A stretch of 64,000 nt of DNA from Streptomyces flavochromogenes (GTDB lineage: Bacteria > Actinomycetota > Actinomycetes > Streptomycetales > Streptomycetaceae), in assembly GCF_000717595.1 (NCBI RefSeq), contig NZ_JNZO01000024.1, forward strand, positions 62,001-126,000, read 5' to 3'. Of the stretch, positions 27,128 to 35,746 are shown piece by piece (position 1 is the stretch's first letter; the number at the start of each line of letters is the position of its first letter). Made by a program: the position numbers and the translations under genes. The notes beneath the pieces were generated by a model. It saw only the letters and a program-made list of their open reading frames with translations. It was not told the origin of the DNA and ran no database searches.

Positions 27128-27141
27128 CTTGGCTGGCCAAG
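27128..27141. promoter_or_regulatory. CTTGGCTGGCCAAG palindrome, candidate MarR operator
   Basis: A perfect dyad with 6-base arms around TG, lying between the divergent MarR and Old Yellow Enzyme genes. A half-copy, CTTGGCCG, occurs at 27173-27180. MarR dimers typically bind such pseudo-palindromes overlapping promoters. Confidence 0.6.
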
Positions 27142-27208
27142 CAATGGGTTACAGTGACATCCGGACCAGATACTTGGCCGACCACATAAATCTGTGAAGG
27201 GGACAGCC

Positions 27209-28276
27209 ATGACCACCGCCTTCGACCCCGTCGACCTCGCAGGGACCCGGCTCGCCAACCGCATCGCGATGGCTCCGATGACCCGCAGCCGCGCCGAGGG
27301 GGACAGCCGGACCCCCACCGCGCTCGTCGCCGAGTACTACGCCCAGCGCGCCTCGGCCGGCCTCATCATCACCGAGGGCACCCAGCCCAGCGCCGTCGGC
27401 CAGGGCTACCCCAACACTCCCGGCCTGCACAGCGCCGAGCAGGTCGCCGCCTGGCGCGAGGTCACCGACGCCGTCCACGAGCGCGGCGGAAAGATCTTCG
27501 TCCAGCTGATGCACGCCGGCCGGATCAGCCACCCCGTCGTCCTCGGCGACGGACTCCACCCCGTCGGCCCGTCCGCCGTCGCCCCCAAGGGCCGGCTCTT
27601 CGCCGGCACCGGCCTCATCGACTTCGTCGCCCCGCGCGAACTCACCTCCGACGAGATCCGCGAGACGATCGCCGGCTTCGCCGAGGCCGCCCGCAACGCC
27701 GTCGACGCCGGCTTCGACGGCGTCGAGATCCACGGCGCCAACGGCTATCTGATCCAGCAGTTCCTCGCCTCCGGCTCCAACCACCGCACCGACCAGTGGG
27801 GCGGCCCGGTCGAGAACCGCATCCGCCTCGCCGTCGAGGTCGTCAAGGCCGTCGCCGCCGAGATCGGCCCCGAGCGCACCGGTCTGCGGATCTCCCCGGC
27901 CAACACCTACAACGACATCGCCGAGACCGACACCGAGGAGCTCTACCCCGCCCTCGTCGCCGCGATCGACCCCGTCGGCATCGCCTACCTGCACGTCACG
28001 GAGCCCGCGCCAGAGATCCGCGAGCTGACCCTCGCCCTGCGCAAGGCCTTCTCCGGCACGTTCATCCTCAACCCCTCCACCGAGGGCCCGACCGGCGCCG
28101 AGGCGCTGGCCCTGATCGAGGACGGCACCGCCGACCTCGTCGCGTACGGGGCGCTGTTCCTCGCCAACCCCGACCTGCCCGCCCGACTGCGGGCAGGCGG
28201 CCCCTACAACACCCCGGACCCGGCGACCTTCTTCGGCGGCGACCACCGCGGCTACACCGACTACCCGGCGCTGTAA
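27209..28276 (+). CDS. Old Yellow Enzyme family alkene reductase
   Basis: A 355-residue FMN-dependent ene reductase. Visible signatures include APMTRSRA near the N-terminus, [11 protein letters not shown], the active-site pair in [15 protein letters not shown], and [15 protein letters not shown], all typical of the NemA/OYE family that reduces electrophilic enones, nitro esters or quinones with NAD(P)H. The ATG at 27209 follows GAAGGGGA; a GTG five codons earlier is in frame but overlaps that site. The divergent MarR regulator probably represses it until an electrophile appears. Confidence 0.93.
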   Translation: MTTAFDPVDLAGTRLANRIAMAPMTRSRAEGDSRTPTALVAEYYAQRASAGLIITEGTQPSAVGQGYPNTPGLHSAEQVAAWREVTDAVHERGGKIFVQLMHAGRISHPVVLGDGLHPVGPSAVAPKGRLFAGTGLIDFVAPRELTSDEIRETIAGFAEAARNAVDAGFDGVEIHGANGYLIQQFLASGSNHRTDQWGGPVENRIRLAVEVVKAVAAEIGPERTGLRISPANTYNDIAETDTEELYPALVAAIDPVGIAYLHVTEPAPEIRELTLALRKAFSGTFILNPSTEGPTGAEALALIEDGTADLVAYGALFLANPDLPARLRAGGPYNTPDPATFFGGDHRGYTDYPAL

Positions 28277-28325
28277 CCGGAGCGGCCGGAGTGCCCAGGC
28301 ACCCAGGGCACCCGGAAACGTGAGG

Positions 28326-28359
28326 AAGGGGCGGGGCCCGACACCGGACCCCGCCCCTT
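28326..28359. terminator. Hairpin terminator between convergent genes
   Basis: An 11-bp stem, AAGGGGCGGGG at 28326-28336 paired with CCCCGCCCCTT at 28349-28359, followed by TTCCCG. It lies between the Old Yellow Enzyme gene and the convergent aminotransferase and can serve both. Confidence 0.75.
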
Positions 28360-28395
28360 TCCCGTCCCGTACGCGGGCGGGCGTACGCGGATCGA

Positions 28396-29505
28396 TCAGG
28401 CCGCCCAGGTCTCCGTGACCGCCCGGCGCGCGCCCTCCAGATCCACCGCGCGGCCCGCCTCGCCCAGCGCGGCGCCCAGGGCGGCAAGCGAGGACTGCAC
28501 GGCGCCCGGAGTCGCGTCCACCCCGTAGTGGTTGACCCGGATCATCTCCTTGGCCAGCGCCCCGCCGCCCGCGATCAGCGGCAGCGACGGATCGGCGGCC
28601 AGCGCCTTCGACACCAGCTCCGAGGCGTCCACCCCGGCCGGCACGCGCAGCGTCGTCGCGACCGGCGCCGCGTCCTTCGCCTCGTACACGTACGGCGCGA
28701 GGCCGCCGCCCAGGGCCAGCGCGCCCGCCCGGGTCGCCGCCGCCGCGGCGGCGTGCCGCGCCATCAGGGCGTCCAGACCCTCCGCCTCGATCTGCTCCAC
28801 ACAGGCCTCCAGGGCCAGCATCTCCAGCTGCGCCGGAGCGTGCAGCAGCGTCTTCCGGCCGCCGTCGATCCAGCGCTCCTTCCAGTCCAGGAGGGAGAGG
28901 TACGAGCGGCGCGGCGCGGCCGGGTTGGCGGCGAACCGCTCCCACGCCCGCGCGCTCACCGAGACCGCCGACACACCCGCGGGCCCGCCCATCGCCTTCT
29001 GCGCGCCGATGATGCACATGTCCACGCCCCAGGCGTCCGGCAGCACCGGCTCGGCGCCGATCGACGCCACCGCGTCCAGGTAGAACAGCGCGCCGTGCGC
29101 ACGCACGACCTCGCCGATCTCCGCCACCGGATTGGTGTTGCCGGTCGCCGCCTCCGCGTGCACCAGGGACACGAAGTCGATCTCCGGGTGCGCGGCGAGC
29201 GCCTGCTCCACCTGCGCCGCCGTCACCGCCGTGTGGAAGGGCACCTCCAGGTCGATCACGGTCGCGCCGCAGTCCCGCAGCCAGTTGCCGAAGGTCTGCC
29301 CGTACGGCCCCGTGACCACGTTCAGGGCGGTCGATCCGGCCCGCGCACCGCTGCGGATGCACCCCTCAAGGGGGAGCAGCGCCTCGCCCTGGGTGATCAC
29401 CACGTCCTGCTCCGTGGAGAGCAGCGCGGCCACCCGCCGCTCGATCGACGCGAAATGCGCGGCGGTCAGCGGGGCCAGGTCCAGGAGCGGATGTGTCACG
29501 GTCAC
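28396..29505 (-). CDS. Serine/alanine-glyoxylate-type aminotransferase
   Basis: A 369-residue class V aminotransferase. The PLP lysine is in [15 protein letters not shown], preceded by the aspartate in [13 protein letters not shown]. The N-terminal region ([15 protein letters not shown]) and spacing match the alanine-glyoxylate/serine-pyruvate aminotransferase group. The substrate pair is inferred from family only. The ATG at 29505 is used. It is divergent from an amidohydrolase gene, with about 100 bases between them. Confidence 0.86.
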   Translation of the reverse strand: MTVTHPLLDLAPLTAAHFASIERRVAALLSTEQDVVITQGEALLPLEGCIRSGARAGSTALNVVTGPYGQTFGNWLRDCGATVIDLEVPFHTAVTAAQVEQALAAHPEIDFVSLVHAEAATGNTNPVAEIGEVVRAHGALFYLDAVASIGAEPVLPDAWGVDMCIIGAQKAMGGPAGVSAVSVSARAWERFAANPAAPRRSYLSLLDWKERWIDGGRKTLLHAPAQLEMLALEACVEQIEAEGLDALMARHAAAAAATRAGALALGGGLAPYVYEAKDAAPVATTLRVPAGVDASELVSKALAADPSLPLIAGGGALAKEMIRVNHYGVDATPGAVQSSLAALGAALGEAGRAVDLEGARRAVTETWAA

Positions 29506-29605
29506 GGCGGTGCCTTCTTCGACTCGGATTCGTGCGGGCGGAACTCCGGATCAGGGTACCGAGGGGGCCTCCCCGGCCCGGGTCCCGTCCTCGTACAGTG
29601 CAGAC

Positions 29606-30691
29606 ATGAGTGATCACGCGGTGCTGCACGTGAAGGGACGGGTGCTCGTCGGCCCCGAGGACGTACGGGACGAGCTGTGGTGCGTCGACGGGCGGGTCAC
29701 CTTCGACCGGCCCGCCGCCGAGGCGGTCACCGTGGAGGGCTGGGTGCTGCCCGGACTGGTCGACGCGCACTGCCACGTCGGCCTCGACCGGCACGGCCCC
29801 GTCGACGAGGCGACCAGCGAGAAGCAGGCCCTCACCGACCGGGACGCGGGCACCCTGCTGATCCGGGACGCGGGCTCGCCCTCGGACACAAGCTGGATCG
29901 ACGAGCGGGAGGATCTGCCGAAGATCATCCGCGCGGGGCGGCACATCGCCCGCACCCGCCGCTACATCCGCAACTACGCCCACGAGATCGAGCCCGCCGA
30001 CCTCGTCGCCTACGTCGGCCGCGAGGCCCGGCGCGGCGACGGCTGGGTCAAGCTCGTCGGCGACTGGATCGACCGCGAGGCCGGCGACCTCACCGCCTGC
30101 TGGCCGCGCGCCGAGGTCGAGGCGGCCATCGCCGAGGCCCACCGGCTCGGCGCCCGCGTCACCGCGCACTGCTTCGCCGAGGACTCGCTCCGCGACCTCG
30201 TCGAGGCCGGCATCGACTGCATCGAGCACGCCACCGGCCTCACCGAGGACACCATCCCGCTCTTCGCCGAGCGGGGTGTCGCGATCGTCCCGACCCTGGT
30301 CAACATCGCGACGTTCCCGCACCTCGCCGACGGCGGCCAGGAGAAGTTCCCCCGCTGGTCGGCCCATATGCGGAGGCTGTACGAGCGCCGGTACGACACC
30401 GTGCGCGCCGCCTACGACGCGGGCGTCCCGGTCTTCGTCGGCACCGACGCGGGCGGCTCCCTCGCCCACGGCCTGGTCGCCGAGGAGGTCGAGGAGCTGA
30501 CGAAGGCCGGCATCCCGCCGATCGAGGCGCTCGCGGCCACCGCCTGGGGAGCCAGGGCGTGGCTGGGGCGTCCCTCCCTGGAGGAGGGCGCCCCGGCCGA
30601 CCTCGTCGTTTACGGCGAGGACCCGCGCGCGGACGTCCGCGTCCTCGCGGCACCGCGCCGGGTCGTCGTCAACGGGCGGGTGGTGGGGTAG
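29606..30691 (+). CDS. Amidohydrolase family protein
   Basis: A 361-residue metal-dependent hydrolase with VDAHCHVGLD (first metal site), VTAHCFAE and IEHATG (later histidines) and VGTDAGGSLAHG (aspartate). It groups with imidazolonepropionase/prolidase-like amidohydrolases rather than with the CodA-like pair at the left end of the window. The ATG at 29606 lies shortly after a CAGTGCAGAC stretch without a clear ribosome-binding site, so the message may be leaderless. Substrate unknown. Confidence 0.86.
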   Translation: MSDHAVLHVKGRVLVGPEDVRDELWCVDGRVTFDRPAAEAVTVEGWVLPGLVDAHCHVGLDRHGPVDEATSEKQALTDRDAGTLLIRDAGSPSDTSWIDEREDLPKIIRAGRHIARTRRYIRNYAHEIEPADLVAYVGREARRGDGWVKLVGDWIDREAGDLTACWPRAEVEAAIAEAHRLGARVTAHCFAEDSLRDLVEAGIDCIEHATGLTEDTIPLFAERGVAIVPTLVNIATFPHLADGGQEKFPRWSAHMRRLYERRYDTVRAAYDAGVPVFVGTDAGGSLAHGLVAEEVEELTKAGIPPIEALAATAWGARAWLGRPSLEEGAPADLVVYGEDPRADVRVLAAPRRVVVNGRVVG

Positions 30692-30715
30692 CGCCCGCCC
30701 ACCCGCCCGGGACGA

Positions 30716-31285
30716 TCAGCGCCGGGTCAGGAAGGCCAGCCGGGCCTTCTTCTCCGGGATGAAGACCTCCGGCAGGTCCACCTCGGGCAGCACGACCTCC
30801 GGGCCCAGCTCGAACCCGGCCCGCACCATGCGGGCGATCGCCTTCTCGTTGGAGGCGTCCGGCTCCACGACCACACGGGTGTGGTCCCGCAGGGTGAAGG
30901 CGACGAGCACGGACAGGAGCCTGCCGGTGAAGCCCGGCTGCGGGGACGTGATCGGCGCCATGAGGAAGTGGGCGCCGACGTCCCCGGGCTCCACCTCGTA
31001 GCACTCGCTGACGCGGTCGGCCTCGGGGTTGTACGTCTGGAGCAGGGCGACGGGAACGTCGTCCAGGCTCACCAGGAAGCCGTGGTGGGTGGTGAGCGAG
31101 TCGAGGTGCGCGTAGATGTCGCGGACCTGCTCGACGGTGGTGCCGACCATGCCCCAGAAGCGGGACCGCTCCTCGTTGACCCAGGCGTGCAGGAGCGCGG
31201 CGTCGCGCTCGGGCTCGACAGGCCGGACCGTGACGGTGCCGAAGCCGTCGATGCTCCGGACGTGAACGGCGGTGGCGGTGGTCAT
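30716..31285 (-). CDS. IucB-like siderophore acetyltransferase
   Basis: A 189-residue acyltransferase of the GNAT fold resembling IucB/MbtK, the family that acylates hydroxylysine in hydroxamate siderophores. Features include RFWGMVGTTVEQV, a YEVEPGDVGAHFLMAPI strand and the cofactor region TRVVVEPDASNEKAIARMVRAGFE. The ATG at 31285 overlaps the stop of the penicillin-acylase gene by four bases. The operon lies behind an iron box, which supports a role in siderophore assembly or modification. Confidence 0.85.
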   Translation of the reverse strand: MTTATAVHVRSIDGFGTVTVRPVEPERDAALLHAWVNEERSRFWGMVGTTVEQVRDIYAHLDSLTTHHGFLVSLDDVPVALLQTYNPEADRVSECYEVEPGDVGAHFLMAPITSPQPGFTGRLLSVLVAFTLRDHTRVVVEPDASNEKAIARMVRAGFELGPEVVLPEVDLPEVFIPEKKARLAFLTRR

Positions 31286-33438
31286 CCCTGCTCCTTGGTG
31301 AGGTTCTGCCAGTCGGTGGTGACGGGGGCGAGTTCGCCCCTCAGCCACAGCGGAAGCTGATCGCGGTGGTGCGGGTCGCCGGGCACGCCGGACGCGCCGA
31401 ACGGCACGATCCAGCCGCTCCGTTCGCGGTCGGCGAGGTCCCAGACGTACCGGGCGGCGGAGGCCCGGGCGCTGCGGTCGGTCCAGCCGGGCACGCTGGA
31501 CGTGGAGAACACGCAGTCGTGGTCCCCGCCGAGCCCCGGCCACCGCGCGTCGTCGGGGTCGGGCAGCGCCTGCCAGGGCGCGAGCCGGTGGGTCACGCCC
31601 CAGGCGGCCGGGGGATCACCGGCGCCGACCTCGTCGAGCGCCTCGCGCACGATCCGGTCGACGTCCGCGGCGGGCACGGGCCCGGCCACGAGCAGGGTCT
31701 CCAGGGCGTACGCGACGCGCGGCCCGAGGGCCAGCCAGGGCCGGAACACCTCGGGGTACGGCGCGGGCTCTCGCAGCGCCGCGAAGGCCTCGTGGGCGGC
31801 GAACCGGCGGACGACGGCCCCGCGTACGGCGGCGTAGAGACCGGCGTCGGTGCTGTCCGCGTCCATCCGCCGGTCCCAGGCGAGCAGCCGGCCGCGGACG
31901 GCGGATGCCGCGGGGGAGAGCTCGACGGGCGAGGGGCCGGAGTCGGTCTGCCCGCTCCCGCCCACCCGCGCCACGGCCGCAAGGAGGCGGGCCGCCGAGC
32001 GGTTGTCGGTGTCCCGGTGGACGGCGGTGATGCTCTCCGGGGTCCAGTCCGCCGAGGCGCCGAGGAGCGCGTCGATCCGGTCCGCCCGGTGCGGCGGGGC
32101 GAATTCGATGCCCAGCGGCGCGGCGAGGCCCCGGGCGTTGGCCATCACGGCGTGACCGTCCACCTCCGCGCGGGGCAGCGGGGCCGGAGCGTCCTCCCAT
32201 GCGTGCGCCGGGTCCCAGGCGGGCACGATCCGCAGCGAGTTGGCCCGGTGCCGTACGGGTACCAGGCCGGCGATCCGGTGCAGCAGACCGCCCTCGGTGT
32301 CGGCGGCCAGGACGACGTTGACCGGCTCGACCCAGCCGTCGAGGGCCGTGTCCACGTCGGCGACAGTCCGGGCGCGCAGCAGCGCGGGCAGCACCTCGAA
32401 TCCGAGCCGGCCGGTGACCCGCGGCGGGTACCGCAGAGCGACGCTCTCCCAGGCCGGGGCCGGGTCCTGCGAGGCCGGGTCCTCCGCGGCGCCCTCCGAC
32501 GCCGCGCCGTCGGGCTCGTCGTCCACCCCGATGATCACCGGACCCCGGTCGGTCTCGATCACCTCGACCACGACCGGCTCACCGCCCGCGACCTCGATCG
32601 TCTCGGTGTGCGTCGTCGCCGGGCGCCAGCCCTCGGGGCCGTACGCCTCCACCCCGCCGTCCGGGAGCCGCCGCAGCCGCTCCCGGTAGAGGTCCTGGTA
32701 GTCCGACATGGCGTTGGTGATCGCCCAGGCCACCGGCCCGGTGTGGCCGAAGTGGGCGAGCCCGGGGATGCCGGGCACGGCGATGCCCACCACGTCGTAC
32801 GCGGGGCAGGCGAGCCGGATCTGCTGGTAGACGCCGGGCGCCTCGATGAAGCGGTGCGGGTCGCCGGCCACCAGGGCCGCCCCGCTCGCGGTCCGTCCGC
32901 CCGCGACCAGCCAGCCGTTGGAGCCCGAGGTCCCGGGTCCGTCGGTCGCGAAGAGCTCCGTCCACTCCTCGCCGAGCCGCCGGGCGACCTCCTCGCGCCA
33001 CAGCTTGGTGGGGAAGCCGGCGAACAGGATGTGGGTCGTCAGCCAGACGGCGAGCGGGGTCCACGGCTCCCACCGGCCGGGCGCGAGGCCGGTCTCGGCG
33101 AACTCGGGCGCCCGCCCCGCCCCTTCGGCCAGGCCGTCGTTGACCCCGTCCACGTACGCGCGTACCCATGCCGCTGTCCGCGCGTCCTCGCGTTCGAGCC
33201 GCTCGAAGCAGCGGCGGGCGGTGTCGGTGAGCCGGCAGCGCCGGGCGAAGGTGTCCCAGCCGAGCTCGGCGGAGCCGAGGAAGGCGGCCGTGGTGCCCTG
33301 GGCGCGGTGCCGCTCGACCTCCAGCTGCCATGCCCGGTCGCGGGCGGTGACCCGGCCCTGCGCGAAGGCGAGTTCGTCCTGGTCCGCGGCGCGCAGATGG
33401 GGGACGCCCCACGCGTCCCGGTAGACCTCGATGCTCAC
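31282..33438 (-). CDS. Penicillin-acylase-family Ntn hydrolase
   Basis: A 718-residue Ntn hydrolase of the penicillin amidase family. The N-terminal part reads VYRDAWGVPHLRAADQDELAFAQGRV, typical of the alpha subunit. The self-processing nucleophile serine is in TSGSNGWLVAGG, matching the conserved Ser-Asn-x-Trp at the start of the beta chain. No clear signal peptide is visible, so it may be cytoplasmic. The GTG at 33438 follows GGGG; an in-frame ATG at 33483 is possible but lies only 16 bases from the iron box. Family members cleave amide bonds of beta-lactams, lactone signals or other acyl amides. Here iron control and the downstream acetyltransferase suggest a siderophore substrate (inference). 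Confidence 0.85.
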   Translation of the reverse strand: MSIEVYRDAWGVPHLRAADQDELAFAQGRVTARDRAWQLEVERHRAQGTTAAFLGSAELGWDTFARRCRLTDTARRCFERLEREDARTAAWVRAYVDGVNDGLAEGAGRAPEFAETGLAPGRWEPWTPLAVWLTTHILFAGFPTKLWREEVARRLGEEWTELFATDGPGTSGSNGWLVAGGRTASGAALVAGDPHRFIEAPGVYQQIRLACPAYDVVGIAVPGIPGLAHFGHTGPVAWAITNAMSDYQDLYRERLRRLPDGGVEAYGPEGWRPATTHTETIEVAGGEPVVVEVIETDRGPVIIGVDDEPDGAASEGAAEDPASQDPAPAWESVALRYPPRVTGRLGFEVLPALLRARTVADVDTALDGWVEPVNVVLAADTEGGLLHRIAGLVPVRHRANSLRIVPAWDPAHAWEDAPAPLPRAEVDGHAVMANARGLAAPLGIEFAPPHRADRIDALLGASADWTPESITAVHRDTDNRSAARLLAAVARVGGSGQTDSGPSPVELSPAASAVRGRLLAWDRRMDADSTDAGLYAAVRGAVVRRFAAHEAFAALREPAPYPEVFRPWLALGPRVAYALETLLVAGPVPAADVDRIVREALDEVGAGDPPAAWGVTHRLAPWQALPDPDDARWPGLGGDHDCVFSTSSVPGWTDRSARASAARYVWDLADRERSGWIVPFGASGVPGDPHHRDQLPLWLRGELAPVTTDWQNLTKEQG

Positions 33439-33499
33439 GGAGACCCCGATCCCGTCCATGTTCCGGACATGGTCTTCGGCCATGTCTTCTACGAATTTC

Positions 33500-33518
33500 T
33501 TAGGTTAGGCTGACCTAA
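33500..33518. promoter_or_regulatory. Iron box (DmdR/IdeR operator)
   Basis: The 19-base sequence TTAGGTTAGGCTGACCTAA differs from the actinobacterial iron-box consensus TTAGGTTAGGCTAACCTAA at one position. It lies between the divergent acylase operon and the siderophore-interacting protein gene, so ferrous DmdR1/IdeR would repress both directions when iron is plentiful. Confidence 0.9.
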
Positions 33519-33552
33519 ATTAATCTACAGGAGTTCAGGGGAGGGGATTGCG

Positions 33553-34272
33553 GTGGGTCACGGCTGGCAGGGTGCCGTTCTCAAGCTGATGCGGGGCAAG
33601 GACTTCACGTTCACCGTGACGGGGGCCGAGCAGGTCACCGAGGACTACCGCAGGGTGCGCTTCACGGACGGCGGTCTGCTCGCCGCCGCCGGAATCCACC
33701 CCACGATGTGGGTCCGGATCTGGTTCGAGAACGCGGGCAAGCCGCACCAGCGCGCGTACACCCTGGTCGACCCCGACCAGGAGGCCGGCACCTTCGGTCT
33801 GGAGTTCGCCCTCCACGACGGCGTCGCCAGCCGCTGGGCCCGCGCCTGCGCCCCCGGCGACACCGTCGAGGCGACCCTCCAGGGGACCGGCTTCGACGCC
33901 CCGGAGCCGCGCCCCGGACGGCTCCTCGTGGTCGGCGACCCGGCGTCGCTGCCCGCCGTCAACTCCCTGCTCGACGCGCTCCCGGGCGTCCCCGCCACCG
34001 TCTGGTTCGAGACCCAGCACGCCTCCGACGAGGAGCTTCCGGTCCGGCTCGACCCCGAGCACCACGAACTGCGCCGGGTGCCGCGCCGGAACGACGGGGC
34101 CGACCTCGTCGACCGTGTGAAGGCGGAGCTCCCCGCCCTCGCGGACTCCGACCCGTACGTCTGGATCGCCTGCGACACCACGACCACCCGGACCCTCGCC
34201 ACGTACGCGCGCAAGGAACTCGCGCTGCCCAAGGAGCGCGTCCACGCGCTCGGGTACTGGCGCGCGAGCTGA
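33553..34272 (+). CDS. Siderophore-interacting protein, FAD-dependent ferric reductase
   Basis: A 239-residue protein of the ViuB/YqjH family. The flavin-binding motif is in HQRAYTLVDPDQEAGTFGLEF, with the NAD(P)-binding part following (RLLVVGDPASLPAVNSLLD) and the C-terminal YVWIACDTTTTRTLATYARKE. Members reduce ferric iron from imported siderophores in the cytoplasm. The GTG at 33553 lies downstream of the shared iron box, with GGGGAGGGG eight to ten bases before it. It should be induced under iron shortage together with the divergent acylase and acetyltransferase. Confidence 0.93.
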   Translation: MGHGWQGAVLKLMRGKDFTFTVTGAEQVTEDYRRVRFTDGGLLAAAGIHPTMWVRIWFENAGKPHQRAYTLVDPDQEAGTFGLEFALHDGVASRWARACAPGDTVEATLQGTGFDAPEPRPGRLLVVGDPASLPAVNSLLDALPGVPATVWFETQHASDEELPVRLDPEHHELRRVPRRNDGADLVDRVKAELPALADSDPYVWIACDTTTTRTLATYARKELALPKERVHALGYWRAS

Positions 34273-34583
34273 CCGCCCTCTCCTGACGCGCCGGGTTGAC
34301 GATCCGTTACCCCGGCGCACGGCGGCTCGTTCACACCCTTCCCAGGGGTGCCGCTGTGTGCCCACGCGTGCGAAAGACGCGGGACGCCCGGGAACGGTTG
34401 TGTCGAAAAAAATCGAATATGAACACGGAAACCCCCCTTTGGAGTGAACTCACGTCAGGCGACTGTCGGTTCACTCTCCGTGCGTAAAGATTCCGGTGTC
34501 TCAAGTCGCCGAGGCCGCGCCGACCCACCGTCCCCGTGGTGAGCGGCCGGCGACGCCATGTCTCTTGTGGGGGTTCCACCATC
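34273..34583. other. 311-bp intergenic region with an 8-bp dyad
   Basis: No supported gene. It holds an A-rich tract (GTCGAAAAAAATCG near 34400) and a perfect dyad, GAGTGAAC at 34442-34449 with GTTCACTC at 34469-34476, separated by 19 bases. This is probably the promoter and leader of the secreted LAETG protein. The half-site GTTCAC resembles a PHO-box unit, but the two copies are inverted rather than direct. Confidence 0.45.
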
Positions 34584-35582
34584 TTGAACAGCAACACCTT
34601 CCGCATGCCCGTGCGCCGTACCGCCGCCGCCGCGACCGTCGCCGCCCTGGCCGTCGGCCCCGTGCTCCTCGCGGCCCCGGCGGCACAGGCCACGGGCGGC
34701 GAAGGGCGCGCCACCGCCGTCGTCCTGCGGACCGGCCTCGACGTCTCCCTCCTCGACAAGACGGTCGACGTGCCGCTGCGGGCCTCCCTCAACGAGGTCG
34801 AGGCGCCGGAGACCGAGAACGAGACCGCGCTCTCCGTGAAGGTGCGGGGGGCCGAGGGCGGCAAGCCGATCGACATCCTGGCCGCCGACGTCGCCACCTC
34901 GAAGGCCACGGTGGACGAGCAGAAGGCCGAGGGGTACGTGAACCTCGTCAAGGCCCGGGTCCACGTCCCCGGAATCCCGCTGCTCTCGCTCATCGAGGTC
35001 CAGAAGGTGACCTCCAAGGCGCTGTGCGAGGTGGGGAAGAAGCCGGTCGCCGAGTCCAACGTCCTCGGCCACGTGACCGTCTTCGGCAAGAAGACCACCC
35101 TGTCCACCGCCGGGCGGACCCAGGTCGACGTGCCCGGTGTCGGAAAGGTGACCCTCGACCTGTCCCGCACGTCCACCACCTCGCGTACGGCGGCGGCGAC
35201 CGCCCTCGAACTCAAGGTGGAGGTCGACCCGCTGAAGCTCGGCGTCGCCGAGGTCAACGGCACCGTGACGCTCGCCGAGGCCACCTGCGAGACGCCCAAG
35301 GGCACGGCCCCGACGGAGCAGCCCACCGGGAAGCCGACCGAGCAGCCCACCCAGGAGCCCGGCGAGCGCCCCTCGGAGCAGCCCGCTCAGCAGCCCTCGG
35401 TCGAGCCGAGCGACGCCGGCGGCATCAAGACCGACAACGGCGGCACCACGCCCACCCAGAACCTCGCCGAGACCGGCGGCAGCTCCACCACCCCGTACAT
35501 CGCGGGCGGGGCGCTCGCGCTCCTCGTGGCCGGCGGCGGTGCGCTCGCGCTGACCCGCTCGCGCGCCCGCTCCCGAGGCTGA
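34584..35582 (+). CDS. Secreted LAETG cell-wall-anchored protein
   Basis: A 332-residue exported protein. A basic N-terminus is followed by a signal-peptide core (AAATVAALAVGPVLLAAPAAQA), then about 200 residues of a secreted domain with one pair of cysteines, a proline/glutamate/glutamine-rich spacer of EQPT-like repeats, then LAETG, a hydrophobic helix and an RSRARSRG tail. LAxTG followed by this tail is the class E sortase signal, so the protein should be linked to peptidoglycan. I chose the TTG at 34584 because it follows GGGGG and gives a normal signal peptide; the ATG at 34605 is the alternative. The function of the domain is unknown. Confidence 0.82.
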   Translation: MNSNTFRMPVRRTAAAATVAALAVGPVLLAAPAAQATGGEGRATAVVLRTGLDVSLLDKTVDVPLRASLNEVEAPETENETALSVKVRGAEGGKPIDILAADVATSKATVDEQKAEGYVNLVKARVHVPGIPLLSLIEVQKVTSKALCEVGKKPVAESNVLGHVTVFGKKTTLSTAGRTQVDVPGVGKVTLDLSRTSTTSRTAAATALELKVEVDPLKLGVAEVNGTVTLAEATCETPKGTAPTEQPTGKPTEQPTQEPGERPSEQPAQQPSVEPSDAGGIKTDNGGTTPTQNLAETGGSSTTPYIAGGALALLVAGGGALALTRSRARSRG

Positions 35583-35657
35583 CGGTCCGAGGGGGACGCG
35601 CGGGGGCACGAGGCCGGGGGCGGGGCCGGAGGCTCCGGGGGGATCCTCCGGCGGAAG

Positions 35658-35708
35658 CAAGGGTCCGGGGAGGGCGACGGTGACGACGTCGCCCTCCCCG
35701 GACCCTTG
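35658..35708. terminator. Perfect 21-bp stem, bidirectional terminator
   Basis: Left arm 35658-35678 and right arm 35688-35708 are exact reverse complements around a 9-base loop. It separates the LAETG protein gene from the convergent cobalamin aminotransferase gene. Confidence 0.88.
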
Positions 35709-35746
35709 TGTGGCGCGGTGCGCGTCGGGCGCCCGGCGGCGGCCGC

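Noticed and set aside
34296..34487. A 63-codon frame between the siderophore-interacting protein and the LAETG protein
   Set aside because: It has no ribosome-binding site, no recognisable motif and lies over the promoter region with A-rich sequence.
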